Assembly (NCBI GenBank): GCA_051530055.1
Contig: CM121341.1
Coordinates: 9,176,001 to 9,240,000 of the forward strand
Direction of reading: 5' to 3'
DNA: 64,000 bases
Source of the DNA: Neoechinorhynchus agilis
Taxonomy: Eukaryota > Acanthocephala
Shown here piece after piece: positions 30,640-42,840 of this stretch (its first letter is position 1; every line of letters starts with the position of its first letter). A model generated the notes under the pieces. The model saw only the letters and a list, made by a program, of their open reading frames with translations. It searched no databases and had not been told where the DNA came from. The position numbers and the translations under genes were made by a program.

Positions 30640-31517
30640 GAAATATCGGATTTAATAAATTCTCTTTCAATTTTTCACTGTTGTAAACAAACATTTATTA
30701 TTAATCAGAAATTCAGGAATCACAAGATTGTGCCACCGAAATATCGGATTTAATAAATTCCCTTTAAATTTTTCACCGTCGTAAACAAACATTTATTATT
30801 AATCAGAAATTCAGGAATCACAAGATTGTGCCACCGAAATATCGGATTTAATAAATTCCCTTTCAATTTTTCACCGTTGTAAACAAACATTTATTATTAA
30901 TCAGAAATTCAGGAATCACAAGATTGTGCCACCGAAATATCGGATTTAATAAATTCCCTTTCAATTTTTCACCGTCGTAAACAAACATTTATTATTAATC
31001 AGAAATTCAGGAATCACAAGATTGTGCCACCGAAATATCGGATTTAATAAATTCCCTTTAAATTTTTCACCGTCGTAAACAAACATTTATTATTAATCAG
31101 AAATTCAGGAATCACAAGATTGTGCCACCGAAATATCGAATTTAATAAATTCCCTTTCAATTTTTCACTGTTGTAAACAAACATTTATTATTAATCAGAA
31201 ATTCAGGAATCACAAGATTGTGCCACCGAAATATCGGATTTAATAAATTCCCTTTAAATTTTTCACCGTCGTAAACAAACATTTATTATTAATCAGAAAT
31301 TCAGGAATCACAAGATTGTGCCACCGAAATATCGGATTTAATAAATTCCCTTTCAATTTTTCACCGTCGTAAACAAACATTTATTATTAATCAGAAATTC
31401 AGGAATCACAAGATTGTGCCACCGAAATATCGGATTTAATAAATTCCCTTTAAATTTTTCACCGTCGTAAACAAACATTTATTATTAATCAGAAATTCAG
31501 GAATCACAAGATTGTGC
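30640..31517 (+). repeat. 98-bp minisatellite, about 9 units
   Basis: Nine head-to-tail copies of a 98-bp unit with AAATATCGGATTTAATAAAT, CCCTTTCAATTTTTCACCG, AAACAAACATTTATTATTAA and AATCACAAGATTGTGCCACC. Units differ by only a few bases (CTTTCAA or CTTTAAA; CTGTTG, CCGTTG or CCGTCG), so the array is recently homogenised. It contains the perfect palindrome CCGAAATATCGG-like core and shares about 60 bp with the fold-back repeat at 42055-42840. Confidence 0.95.
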
Positions 31518-32202
31518 AAGTAGATCTAGAAAAGTTAATTATATCTTAAATTTATTGATGTTTTGATATTAATAATAAAGGTTATTTTTCTCAAAATTGA
31601 ACAACGAATAACTAAAAAACCATGGCGGCTATCGCCAATCCGAAAACAGATTTGGAATCAACGCGATTTAAAACATCAATCAATTTCAGACCAAATTAAC
31701 TTTTCTAGATCTGCTTTTGACGCTGAATTCACCTGCAATAACGGTTTCGACTGGCTTGTTAAATTTTGACACTAAGTTTTAAGATTGAAGTTCAATAAAG
31801 ACACATTAATTAAATCCATGGTTCTAAAAAGATCGTTGCAATGGAATTTTCATGATTATTAGCACCTTCGTTGATTATTCGATGCTTCCTTGTCGATTTG
31901 CTCATAACGATTTTAGCTGCAAAATTTCGATATATAATTTTTTCGTAATCTTTAATTTCATCGCATAATTCTCAGGAATTAAATCTACTTGGTTTTTGTG
32001 AACTCCTGAATTCTTTATAAAATAAAGTTTTATTAGAAATGTCATTGTTCCAATGGGATTTTCAGGATTATTTGCATTTTCGTTGATTATTCAATCCTTC
32101 CTTGTCGATTTGGTCATAACGATTTTAGCAACAAAATTTCGATATGTAATTTTTATGTTGAAAAGATAATTCATTGTTATTTGTTGATAAGAGAGATAAA
32201 TG
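31518..32202. other. AT-rich spacer with a diverged direct repeat
   Basis: About 130 bp around ATTTTCATGATTATTAGCAC (31848) recurs around ATTTTCAGGATTATTTGCAT (32054) with many shared bases, including TTCCTTGTCGATTTG and ATAACGATTTTAGC. A related scrap (TCGCATAATTCT.AGGAATTAAATC) is seen again at 32398-32425. No gene. Confidence 0.5.
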
Positions 32203-32367
32203 AAATTAAGATTTTATTGGATATTTCGATCCACTATCTCGTATCTTCTTCGGCGATTGCTTGCAAGTTTTCAAATATTCGAGACTCGAATATTTAAAAA
32301 CTTACAAGCAATCGCTGAAGAAGATCCGAGATAGTGGATCGAAATATCCAATAAAATCTTAATTTCA
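32203..32367. repeat. long hairpin with conserved apex, copy 1
   Basis: Near-perfect inverted repeat with arms of about 75 bp: ATTAAGATTTTATTGGATAT ... ATATCCAATAAAATCTTAAT. The apex region reads CTTCTTCGGCGATTGCTTGCAAGTTT, mirrored by AACTTACAAGCAATCGCTGAAGAAG. Related apices are at 52151-52341 and 53203-53342. Confidence 0.9.
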
Positions 32368-32546
32368 TAATATTTTATCGTAATCCTTAATTTCCATCGC
32401 ATAATTCTGAGGAATTAAATCAATTTCGTTATTGTGGACTCGAGAATTCTTTAACTTTATGAAGCTGTTCGTTCGACTGTGCATTAGGCTCTTTCGTCAC
32501 TTGGTGTTTTTAAAAATACAGTTTTCGGGTTCATTTGGAGCGAATT

Positions 32547-33041
32547 ATGACGTGTTCCAAGTTAGTGATTCCAACAAGTTCTCGTCTTTACATTCGTACA
32601 ACTCGAATGGATATTTGCATGATTCGTTTATTCTTAACAGTATTGGCAACAATAATGGCTGGCGTGTACTTCGCTGTACTGGTCAATGATCGTGAAACGC
32701 CTCCAACGGTTGCCGTTGCAGCTCTCATGTCATATTTAATGGCTTCGTCGATTTCACTTGTATTTTCTCTTATTTGTCTTCCAAAGGAAAAGTTACCTTG
32801 GATATATCTCGTGCTTGGATGTTTGATTATTGAGACTTCTATCTGCATTTGGCTTCCATTGCAGCCAGATTGGAATAAATCCGTTAACGTGATCCACTTT
32901 GTTGGATCCGCAATCATTGCTTTAACTATCGTCCATGTACTCGAGATCTCCCTTGCAATTGCGGCTCATGTGCGCTCATCTAAACGGCCTACAGAAACTC
33001 ACATCATTGAAGGAACTGACTTTATTGTAACTCATGTTTGA
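32547..33041 (+). CDS. four-helix membrane protein, unknown
   Basis: Not recognised. The 164-residue product has a short basic N-terminus and four clear membrane helices: about residues 25-45 (MIRLFLTVLATIMAGVYFAV), 57-78 (VAVAALMSYLMASSISLVFS), 84-104 (LPWIYLVLGCLIIETSICIW) and 114-137 (VIHFVGSAIIALTIVHVLEI). A 20-residue cytoplasmic-looking tail follows (SSKRPTETHIIEGTDF). The layout and size recall MARVEL or tetraspan-type proteins, but no diagnostic residues are present. The start is the first ATG (32547). Single exon with no other gene within 2 kb; it sits between repeat blocks. Hydrophobicity pattern and length make a real gene likely. Confidence 0.65.
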   Translation: MTCSKLVIPTSSRLYIRTTRMDICMIRLFLTVLATIMAGVYFAVLVNDRETPPTVAVAALMSYLMASSISLVFSLICLPKEKLPWIYLVLGCLIIETSICIWLPLQPDWNKSVNVIHFVGSAIIALTIVHVLEISLAIAAHVRSSKRPTETHIIEGTDFIVTHV

Positions 33042-33474
33042 TCGAATGCTTATTAAATTTGATCGAGATTTTGAGTCTTTAACTACTCAAAGTCCGACTC
33101 AGTCATCCACTCCAAAGTGTTCACGAGGACCCAGAGATACATGGTTCCTTTTCTTTATCAAAAATAAAACTTGCTATTATTAAATCTGAAGACGTCCGAC
33201 GAAACGGACCAAACGTTATGTGAAATTGATCTAATAAATTAATATCTATATCACAAAGCAAGCATAATATAGAAAACCTAACGCTAGAGACTATTTGTAA
33301 ACGTTCTAAGTTCCGATTGTAGGGTTTTTAGTGTTTAGAATACAAACCGTCTTTATGTACTATACATCGTTATTTATTAGAGTTTAAAAAGCGATTTATT
33401 TAGGATCGAGAAACTGATTTTGCTGTGTCCAAAAGCGAGCACAAATTTCCATAAACGACACGATCCGAGATCAG
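33042..33474. other. 3' flank of the membrane-protein gene
   Basis: Polyadenylation-type AATAAA occurs near 33165. No further coding frame or repeat was seen. Confidence 0.4.
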
Positions 33475-33755
33475 GAGAACAAAACATAAATCCAGCTATG
33501 TAACGGTGGAACGCTGCATCCGTCTTTTCGACCGTTAAACCAAAACGACAACTTTCATAAATGTAAAAATCGCTAAAGTTTAGGATGCTCTAAGCCCAAT
33601 TTTTAGGAATTGTATTATACAATTTTAAAATGCACTCTCCATTATAAGCTGAAATCTTTGTTTAACTCTGTATATTTTATTTTTCCTGCCGTATGGATGC
33701 ATCGTTCCACCGTTACAGAGCCAGACTTATGTTTTGTAGGAGGAATACATCTTAA
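33475..33755. repeat. inverted pair of the dispersed 90-bp repeat
   Basis: ACAAAACATAAATCCAGC...AACGGTGGAACGCTGCATCC at 33480-33520 is mirrored by GGATGCATCGTTCCACCGTT...GACTTATGTTTTGTAGGAGG at 33693-33745. The two arms are diverged copies of the repeat also seen at 9195 and 12944. A small inverted-repeat transposon (MITE) would look like this, but target-site duplications could not be defined. Confidence 0.6.
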
Positions 33756-33802
33756 AGATGTATCTTGATTCAATTCATAAGTTTTATGTAATCTTAAGAG
33801 CT

Positions 33803-34060
33803 TGCTAATTTTCTTTGTAAATTATCGTCTCGCGCATCACTCCCTCTTCCTCAAGCTCAACACCTTTAAAATTTACCTCCTCAAAAGCCTACGAGATATG
33901 GAGTCCCTTTTCTCCCGATCTTTACAAATTTTACTTCAGTTTTATTTTACTCTCCCTTATCTACGGTTATCCCGTATTTCGCAACCTTTCCAAATCTCAA
34001 ATCCGTCGCCTTTAACGCTTTACGGATAAGAGAATCTAAAATTCGAATCGTTGATTTCCC
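33803..34060 (+). mobile_element. LINE C-terminal fragment
   Basis: The sequence TCTCGCGCATCA...CAAGCTCAACACCTTTAAAATTTA matches the LINE end at 19545-19600 (CTCGCGCATCA...CAAGCACAATACTTTTAAAATTTTA) and extends further into a C-terminal-like frame rich in Leu, Ser and Pro. Several frame breaks. Dead fragment. Confidence 0.5.
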
Positions 34061-34858
34061 CCGCTCGTCAAATGCCATTATAAAATTTTAATCAAATAAT
34101 CAAAACGCATCCCAACCCTTGAACCACAATTTGAACACATCACTCGTAATCCTAATTCGTTTCATCCTCCCTGGACCTCGCACCTCCCTCAACCTACGCT
34201 CCTTTTTCCATGCAGCCCAATCTTCTCGGATATCATAACCTGAAATGATTCTGAGGAAAGACTCAACCAATCGCCAAATCCCACCCGACCGAACTCAATG
34301 TCCACTCCAAAATCAACAGCCAAACTCATTTTTCCTTTCAGATCTCGAGTGTTTATGAGGATCCAAACGGTATGTGTCATTATTATACTTGGAATAGTAA
34401 TTATATTCGAAACCAATGAGTTTTCGACGATAATTAAAACGGGAATATAAAAAGATCAGTTTTTGAGCACTGGAAACGTTTTTTAATCGACTTATAAAAA
34501 TCAAAGGTCATTTATTAGTACAGTTATATCGGTGATGGAATTAATTTTTCTTGGGTTCTCTAAAAACTATTTTTTCCGCCCGTACGATTGTAAGCATCGA
34601 AGACAAACGATGTTCAAATAGGAATTGACATCTCAGAATTTGAACATAGATAATGTTTCGATTCTCTCAATGAAACAGTTTATTTCATTACACTTTTTGT
34701 TACACACTCGGTCAATTCAAACGATGCCATGGTGGAGATTTTTGTTAAAAAATCCCGTTTTTCCCACTTTCAAACTTGAAGAGTAGACTTTTGGGAATGT
34801 GGTGAAATCGAAACTCGGTTAAAGAATAAACATTAAAGAGCTTTCGTCATGGTTTTAG
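34061..34858. other. no gene seen
   Basis: Leading edge of the 99-bp satellite. No coding pattern could be supported. Confidence 0.4.
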
Positions 34859-37800
34859 AATTATATGTTTATTCTTAAATGATGTTTAAATTCTTTAAAA
34901 TGATGTTCCTTGTCCACAAAACTGAAATGTTAGTGTATTTTCGGTTCATGGTCTTAGAATTAAATGTTTATTCTTAAATGATGTTTAAATTCTTTAAAAT
35001 GATGTTCGTTGTCCACAAAACTGAAATTTTAGTTTATTTCGGTTCATGGTCATAGAATTAAATGTTTATTCTTAAATGATGTTTAAACTCTTTAAAATGA
35101 TGTTCCTTGTCCACAAAACTGAAATTTTAGTTATTTTCGGTTCATGGTCTTAGAATTAAATGTTTATTCTTAAATGATGTTTAAACTCTTTAAAATGATG
35201 TTCCTTGTCCATAAAACTGAAATTTAGTTATTTCGCTTCATGGTCTCAGAATAAAATGTTTATTCTTAAATGACGTTAAAACTCTTTAAAATGATTTTCC
35301 TTGTCCACAAAACTGAAATTTTAGTTAATTTCGGTTCATGGTCATAGAATTAAATGTTTATTCTTAAATGATGTTTAAACTCTTTAAAATGATGTTCCTT
35401 GTCCACAAAACTGAAATTTTAGTTTATTTTCGGTTCATGGTCTTAGAATTAAATGTTTATTCTTAAATGACGTTAAAACTCTTTAAAATGATTTTCCTTG
35501 TCCACAAAACTGAAATTTTAGTTAATTTCGGTTCATGGTCATAGAATTAAATGTTTATTCTTAAATGATGTTCAAACTCTTTAAATTGATGTTCCTTGTC
35601 CACAAAACTGAAATTTTAGTTTATTTTCGGTTCATGGTCTTAGAATTAAATGTTTATTCTTAAATGACGTTAAAACTCTTTAAAATGATGTTCCTTGTCC
35701 ATAAAACTGAAATTTTAGTTTATTTTCGCTTCATGGTCTCAGAATTAAATGTTTATTCTTCAATGATGTTTTAACTCTTTAAAATGACGTTCGTTTTCCA
35801 TAAAACTGAAATTTGCTTCATGGTCTTAGAATTAAATGTTTATTCTTAAATGATGTTAAAACTCTTTAAAATGATGTTCGTTTTACATAAAACTGAAATT
35901 TTAGTTTATTTTCGCTTCATGGTCTTAGAATTAAATGTTTATTCTTAAATGATGTTTAAACTCATTAAAATGATGTTCCTTGTCCATAAAACTGAAATTT
36001 TAGTTTATTTTCGCTTCATGGTCTCAGAATTAAATGTTTATTCTCAAATAATGTTTAAACTCTTTAAAATGATGTTCGTTGTCCACAAAACTGAAATTTT
36101 AGTGTATTTTCGCTTCATGGTCTTTGAATTAAATGTTTATTCTTAAATAACGTTAAAACTCTTTAAAATGATTTTCCTTGTCCACAAAACTGAAATTTTA
36201 GTTAATTTCGGTTCATGGTCATAGAATTAAATGTTTGTTCTTAAATGATGTTTAAACTCTTTAAAACGATGTTCGTTTTCCATAAAACTGAAATTTTAGT
36301 TAGTCTTCTGTTCATGGTCTTAGATTTAAATGTTTATTCTTAAATGATGTTAACTCTTTAGAATGATGTTCCTTGCCCATAAAATTGAAATTTTAGTTAA
36401 TTTTCGGTTCATGGTCTTAAAATTGAATGTTTATTTTTAAATGATGTTTAAACTTTAAAATGATGTTCCTTGCCCTCAAAACTGAAATTTATGTTTATTT
36501 TCGCTTTATGGTCTTAGAATTAAATGTTTATTCTTAAATGATGTTTAAACTCTTTAAAATGATGTTGGTTTTCCATAAAACTGAAATTTTAGTTTATTTT
36601 CGCTTTATAGTCTTAGAATTAAATGTTTATTCTTAAATGATGTTTAAACTCTTTAAAATGATGTTCCTTGTCCACAAACTGAAATTTTAGTTTATTTTCG
36701 GTTCTTGTTCTTAGAATTAAATGTTTATTCTTAAATGATGTTAAAACTCTTTAAAATGATGTTCCTTGTCCATAAAACTGAAATTTTAGTTTTTTTCGCT
36801 TTATGGTCTTAGAATTAAATGTTTATTCTTAAATGATGTTTAAACTCTTTAAAATGATGTTCGTTGTCCACAAAACTGAAATTTTAGTTTATTTCGCTTC
36901 ATGGTCTTAGAATTAAATGTTTATTCTTAAATGATGTTTAAACTCTTTAAAATGATGTTCCTTGTCCACAAAACTGAAATTTTAGTTTATTTTCGGTTCA
37001 TGGTCTTAGAATTAAATGTTTATTCTTAAATGATGTTTAAACTCTTTAAAATGATGTTCGTTGTCCACAAAACTGAAATTTTAGTTTATTTCGGTTCATG
37101 GTCATAGAATTAAATGTTTATTCTTAAATGATGTTTAAACTCTTTAAAATGATGTTCCTTGTCCAAAAACTGAAATTTAGTTTATTTTCGCTTCATGGTC
37201 TTAGAATTAAATGTTTATTCTTAAATGATGTTTAAACTCTTTAAAATGATGTTCGTTGTCCACAAAACTGAAATTTTAGTTTATTTCGGTTCATGGTCTT
37301 AGAATTAAATGTTTATTCTTAAATGATGTTTAAACTCTTTAAAATGATGTTCCTTGTCCACAAAACTGAAATTTAGTTATTTTCGCTTCATGGTCTTAGA
37401 ATTAAATGTTTATTCTTAAATGATGTTTAAACTCTTTAAAATGATGTTCGTTGTCCACAAAACTGAAATTTTAGTTTATTTTCGGTTCATGGTCTTAGAA
37501 TTAAATGTTTATTCTTAAATGACGTAAACTCTTTAAAATGATTTCCTTGTCCACAAAACTGAAATTTTAGTTAATTTCGGTTCATGGTCTAGAATTAAAT
37601 GTTTATTCTTAAATATGTTTAAACTCTTTAAAATGATGTTCCTTGTCCATAAAACTGAAATTTAGTTTATTTTCGCTTTATGGTCTTAGAATTAAATGTT
37701 TATTCTTAAATGATGTTTAAACTCTTTAAAATGATGTTCCTTGTCCACAAAACTGAAATTTTAGTTTATTTTCGCTTCATGGTCTTAGAATTAAATGTTT

Positions 37801-38868
37801 ATTCTTAAATGATGTTTAAACTCTTTAAAATGATGTTCCTTGTCCATAAAACTGAAATTTTAGTTTATTTTCGCTTTATGGTCTTAGAATTAAATGTTTA
37901 TTCTTAAATGATGTTTAAACTCTTTAAAATGATGTTCCTTGTCCCAAAAACTGAAATTTTAGTTTATTTTCGGTTCATGGTCTTAGAATTAAATGTTTAT
38001 TCTTAAATGATGTTAAAACTCTTTAAAATGATGTTCCTTGTCCATAAAACTGAAATTTTAGTTTATTTTCGCTTCATGGTCTTAGAATTAAATGTTTATT
38101 CTTAAATGATGTTTAAACTCTTTAAAATGATGTTCGTTGTCCACAAAACTGAAATTTTAGTTTATTTTCGCTTCATGGTCTTAGAATTAAATGTTTATTC
38201 TTAAATGATGTTTAAACTCTTTAAAATGATGTTCCTTGTCCACAAACTGAAATTTTAGTTTATTTTCGGTTCATGGTCTTAGAATTAAATGTTTATTCTT
38301 AAATGATGTTTAAACTCTTTAAAATGATGTTCCTTGTCCATAAAACTGAAATTTAAGTTTATTTTCGCTTTATGGTCTTAGAATTAAATGTTTATTCTTA
38401 AATGATGTTTAAACTCTTTAAAATGATGTTCGTTGTCCACAAAACTGAAATTTTAGTTTATTTTCGGTTCATGGTCTTAGAATTAAATGTTTATTCTTAA
38501 ATGATGTTTAAATTCTTTAAAATGATGTTCCTTGTCCATAAAACTGAAATTTTAGTTTATTTTCGCTTTATAGTCTTAGAATTAAATGTTTATTCTTAAA
38601 TGATGTTTAAACTCTTTAAAATGATGTTCCTTGTCCCAAAAACTGAAATTTTAGTTTATTTTCGGTTCATGGTCTTAGAATTAAATGTTTATTCTTAAAT
38701 GATGTTTAAATTCTTTAAAATGATGTTCGTTTTCCATAAAACTGAAATTTTAGTGTATTTTCGCTTCATGGTCTCAGAATTAAATGTTTATTCTTAAATG
38801 ATGTTTAAACTCTTTAAAATGATGTTCCTTGTCCCAAAAACTGAAATTTTAGTTTATTTTGTCTTATA
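34859..38868 (+). repeat. 99-bp satellite array, about 40 units
   Basis: Roughly 40 tandem copies of a 96-100 bp unit: TTCATGGTCTTAGAATTAAA, TGTTTATTCTTAAATGATG, TTTAAACTCTTTAAAATGAT, GTTCCTTGTCCACAAAACTG, AAATTTTAGTTTATTTTCGG. Units vary at a few fixed sites (GTTCCTTG or GTTCGTTG or GTTCGTTTT; CCACAAAA or CCATAAAA; GGTTCATGG or GCTTCATGG or GCTTTATGG). The array ends abruptly at 38868 in unique sequence. Short reading frames inside are by-products of the repeat. Confidence 0.97.
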
Positions 38869-40494
38869 AGAAGACGGCGGTGTCCAGTAGCGCAAATCAT
38901 GTTGCGAATGCGTTTCTTTGTGTTCTCCTTAAGTTCTATCCCACTGGCACGTGAGCAAAAAAGGAAAGCAATACAGAATGATAGTCGCGTTACGCAGAGC
39001 AACTTCTCGTTTAGTTGACACCGAGACATTCCCTCCAGACAGCAATGCGCTCGATGAGGTTGACTGTTGCCGTACGTCCATGAAACTCGCCCATTGTCGC
39101 AGTTAAACTCTAGTGCCATTTTATCATAATGTTCATTTTGCTGCTTCTCTTATTTACGTAGCCTAGAAATCGGATACAACGAGTCCGAGATTTGTTCTGG
39201 TTGAGTTTAGAGCTCTTAAATCGTCTTTTCTATGGTGTTTATTTAAGCACTTTTATGGGTTGAAAACAAATGTTTATTTTTCTTTGTTTTGCCACCCGGA
39301 GGGAGGTTTAAATTCACTTATTTATTTGCCCGATGCAAGGTGGAAAAACTAAAAAAAACCTCAAGAAGGATCAAAACTCCGTGATATATGTTCAAAATAA
39401 CGGTTTTAACTGTTTAAGGACAATTAAAAAACGATCCATTAAACGGTACTCTGATTTCGCTGGTACATGGTAGTAATCGCAATTCTTAATGAAATGCTCT
39501 GATTAAACTGCGTTCTAGCACTAAACCGTGTAACATGGAGCAGATCTTGGTTAAGGCTAAAAATAAACGAAGTTATTGCTTCGAGAGGTCTCTTATTTTA
39601 TAAATTTCATTAAGTTGAACATTAACGTGTTTGTAAAGTGTAAAATTCACATCTATTTTTTTTCTACATTATTTCGCCGCCTCCGCTAACATTAAAGCAA
39701 CCTTTTCCCATTTACGTGAGACGTTGACAATCGAAAGCAACTCACTGTACGTTCGCTTATCGTTTAACAAAAACGTCCAAGTCTTAGTCGCTTCTTGCCG
39801 TAAGCATTTGCCTGAGTTTAGCGCAAATTCGTCGGTAACCCGCGCTCGATTAGTTCCGTGTTATCCCATTAACGAAACAACTTTATTACACGGTGAGATT
39901 GGCTCATTTGAAGTACTCGATGTCTCCAAGGTCTCTGTAGAATTCATGAGTGTTTCTTAGATGTGCGAAATCATCGATTCATTGCGCTGCTTTACGCGTT
40001 GGAAACTGTCGCTACTTTAAGTCGTTTTAGTTTGCTTTTTCTTTGTTGATGCCGGATTTTTGTATTGGATATCAGGAATCTGTTGAAGTCCAATCGTGAT
40101 TTATCTCTTCGTGATATCAAAACACGAAATCATTCAACGCTAAGATAACCAAACTTCATTGGCGATTAAGCTTTAATGGAATCCGCATGCGAATATAAGG
40201 GTCGTAGTTTTTTATCAACTGGGATTCTTAAATAGACCAATTAACTTTATCATTTTAGTGGTAGATGAATGAAATTTGTTACGACCTTTCGTGTAAAAAA
40301 CAAAATTGAGTTCTATCTTTTTTTGTCCTTCGTGAATCTTTTTATGCCTTTCTAAAAAAGGTTGCTTGTAAGTTTTCTACGATGATCGAGGCACAATTTT
40401 GTGCCGAAAACAATTGGAATCAATAAATTCCTTTAATTTTTTACGCCAGAAAACAACCAATTTGAACAATTCAATCTTCAAACACTTTTAGTAT
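38869..40494. other. unique sequence between satellites, no supported gene
   Basis: Two modest frames, minus 38870-39119 (cysteine-rich, starting MALEFNCDNGRVSWTYG) and plus 39724-39960, have no recognisable domain and no splice support. At 40388-40450 a decayed copy of the CACAATTTTGTGCCGAAA ... AATAAATTCC core of the 98-bp satellite is present. Confidence 0.4.
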
Positions 40495-41360
40495 TTAACG
40501 CAACTTTTTTTATAAATTAGAAAAGTGACACCTTTTTATTTTTTATGATTTAAAGCCTCGTTTTTAATACGGTATTTTAAATTTTTTACTTCAGAAATAT
40601 AATTGATTAGAGAACGATTCGTGTATTTTAAAATCGTAATCAAAACTCTTAGATCCGCCAATTTATTATTTAAGGCAACTTTTTTTATAAATTAGAAAAG
40701 TGACACCTTTTTATTATTTTATGATCTAAAGGCTCGTTTTTAATACGGTATTTTAAATTTTTTACTTCAGAAATGTAATTGATTAGAGAACGATTCGTGT
40801 ATTTTAAAATCGTAATCAAAACTCTTAGATCCGCCAATTTATTATTTAAGGCAACTTTTTTTATAAATTAGAAAAGTGACACCTTTTTATTATTTTATGA
40901 TCTAAAGGCTCGTTTTTAATACGGTATTTTAATTTTTTTACTTCAGAAATGTAATTGATTAGAGAACGATTCGTGTATTTTAAAATCGTAATCAAAACTC
41001 TTAGATCCGCCAATTTATTATTTAAGGCAACTTTTTTTATAAATTAGAAAAGTGACACCTTTTTATTATTTTATGATCTAAAGGCTCGTTTTAATACGGT
41101 ATTTTAAATTTTTTACTTCAGAAATGTAATTGATTAGAGAACGATTCGTGTATTTTAAAATCGTAATCAAAACTCTTAGATCCGCCAATTTATTATTTAA
41201 GGTAACTTTTTTTATAAATTAGAAAAGTGACACCTTTTTATTATTTTATGATCTAAAGGCTCGTTTTTAATACGGTATTTTAATTTTTTTACTTCAGAAA
41301 TGTAATTGATTAGAGAACGATTCGTGTATTTTAAAATCGTAATCAAAACTCTTAGATTAA
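40495..41360 (+). repeat. 177-bp satellite, five units
   Basis: Five near-identical tandem units of about 177 bp: TTTTTTTATAAATTAGAAAAG, GTGACACCTTTTTATTATT, GGCTCGTTTTTAATACGG, ATTGATTAGAGAACGATTCG, CAAAACTCTTAGATCCGCC. The first and last units differ most. The unit length is near that of one nucleosome, and no coding sense is seen. Confidence 0.95.
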
Positions 41361-42054
41361 CTTAATGTTCTCTTAATATTTTTTACAAATCACAAGTCGG
41401 TAATGGCTTCTTAGTGAATATGCGGATAATGCATTTTAGAAGTTTATTCGTTTTTTTAAAGGATGGATATTTTTAGTATATCAGATACTAAAAATATTAG
41501 CATCAGCGATTGATAGAGTTTGAACAGTGATAATACGAAAACAACGGGAATTTGTTTGCAATATTCGCTTAAGGATTCTCAAATGGTGTGAAGGTCGTTC
41601 TTTTGCGTAGTCTCGCTCTCCAACGTGGCCATAGAAATGGATCGCGTTTCCTCAAAAGTAAAAAAGCAATTCTTAGTTCTATTCCTTTTGCATTGCCTTG
41701 AAAATGGGATATAAAACCTTAACATCTTTAGACTGTTCAATCTCTTTTAAAATGAAGACCGAGGCTACTATTCTGCTTTTAATGTTAAGAAGGAAACTGA
41801 ATGTTCTCGCAAAATTTCGTTGTTTTTCAAAATATTCATTCCCCTCAATTTATGTTTTACTAAAATCTCCTTGCGTAAAATGAGCTGTGTATATTCGCCG
41901 CTAAAATCGCGTTAAAACTTATTTTGTCGTGATTAAATTTCAATGGATTTTAACTCGATTTTTATTCTAATCGCTTTTTCTTAAGTGATCCGAAACCACT
42001 GATACCTTTTCATCTTAAATCGCTAAAGTACAAGTTATTTATTGAGAAGATGTG
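41361..42054. other. no gene seen
   Basis: AT-rich spacer. A short imperfect palindrome lies at 41470-41500 (TTTTTAGTATATCAGATACTAAAAA). Nothing else supported. Confidence 0.4.
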
Positions 42055-42840
42055 GACGCACACAAGATTACGGCTCCGAAATATCGGACTTAATAAATTC
42101 CCTTTCAATTTTTACGAATCATAAAAAAAACAACGATAGTTGCTAGTTTTCGACCCCGGTGTTTTAAATTCACTGATGATTTATTTCCACGATATTTCAC
42201 TTGTCGGATAATTCCGACATTCTAACAAAGTTTGTCATTGTAAATTAATCTAATGAACACTGGGAAAATGTCGGAATTATCCGACAAGTGAAATATCGGT
42301 TAAATAAATCAGTAGTGAATTCTTTGATCCCCCGCGGGGTGGAAAACTAGCAACTATCATTGTTTTTTATGAGGCGTAAAAATTGAAAGAGAATTTATTA
42401 AGTCAGATATTTCGGAAGCACACAAGATTACGGCTCCGAAATATCGGACTTAATAAATTCCCTTTCAATTTTTACGAATCATAAAAAAACAACGATAGTT
42501 GCTAGTTTTCGACCCCGGTGTTTTAAATTCACTGATGATTTATTTCCACGATATTTCACTTGTCGGATAATTCCGACATTCTAACAAAGTTTGCCATTGT
42601 AAATTAATCTAATGAACACTGGGAAAATGTCGGAATTATCCGACAAGTGAAATATCGGTTAAATAAATCAGTAGTGAATTCTTTGATCCCCCGCGGGGTG
42701 GAAAACTAGCAACTATCATTGTTTTTTATGAGGCGTAAAAATTGAAAGGGAATTTATTAAGTCAGATATTTCGGAAGCACACAAGATTACGGCTCCGAAA
42801 TACCGGACTTAATAAATTCCCTTTCAATTTTTACGCCTCA
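42055..42840. repeat. 360-bp fold-back repeat in tandem, 2.2 copies
   Basis: The sequence CACAAGATTACGGCTCCGAA starts units at about 42060, 42420 and 42780. Each 360-bp unit is a near-palindrome. Outer arms AATAAATTCCCTTTCAATTT ... AAATTGAAAGAGAATTTATT pair, as do AACGATAGTTGCTAGTTTT ... AAAACTAGCAACTATCATTG and CACTTGTCGGATAATTCCG ... CGGAATTATCCGACAAGTG. The first 60 bp match the 98-bp satellite at 30640. The layout fits a fold-back or MITE-like element that has been amplified in tandem. Confidence 0.93.

Noticed and set aside
30640-31517. CRISPR array
   Set aside because: The whole 98-bp unit is repeated, with no variable spacers, in an animal-type genome.
35949-36146. 65-codon frame in the satellite
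   Set aside because: It consists of two satellite units and changes with the unit sequence.
38870-39119. cysteine-rich minus-strand protein
   Set aside because: It has no domain, splice or paralogue support, and its 3' end runs into the satellite.
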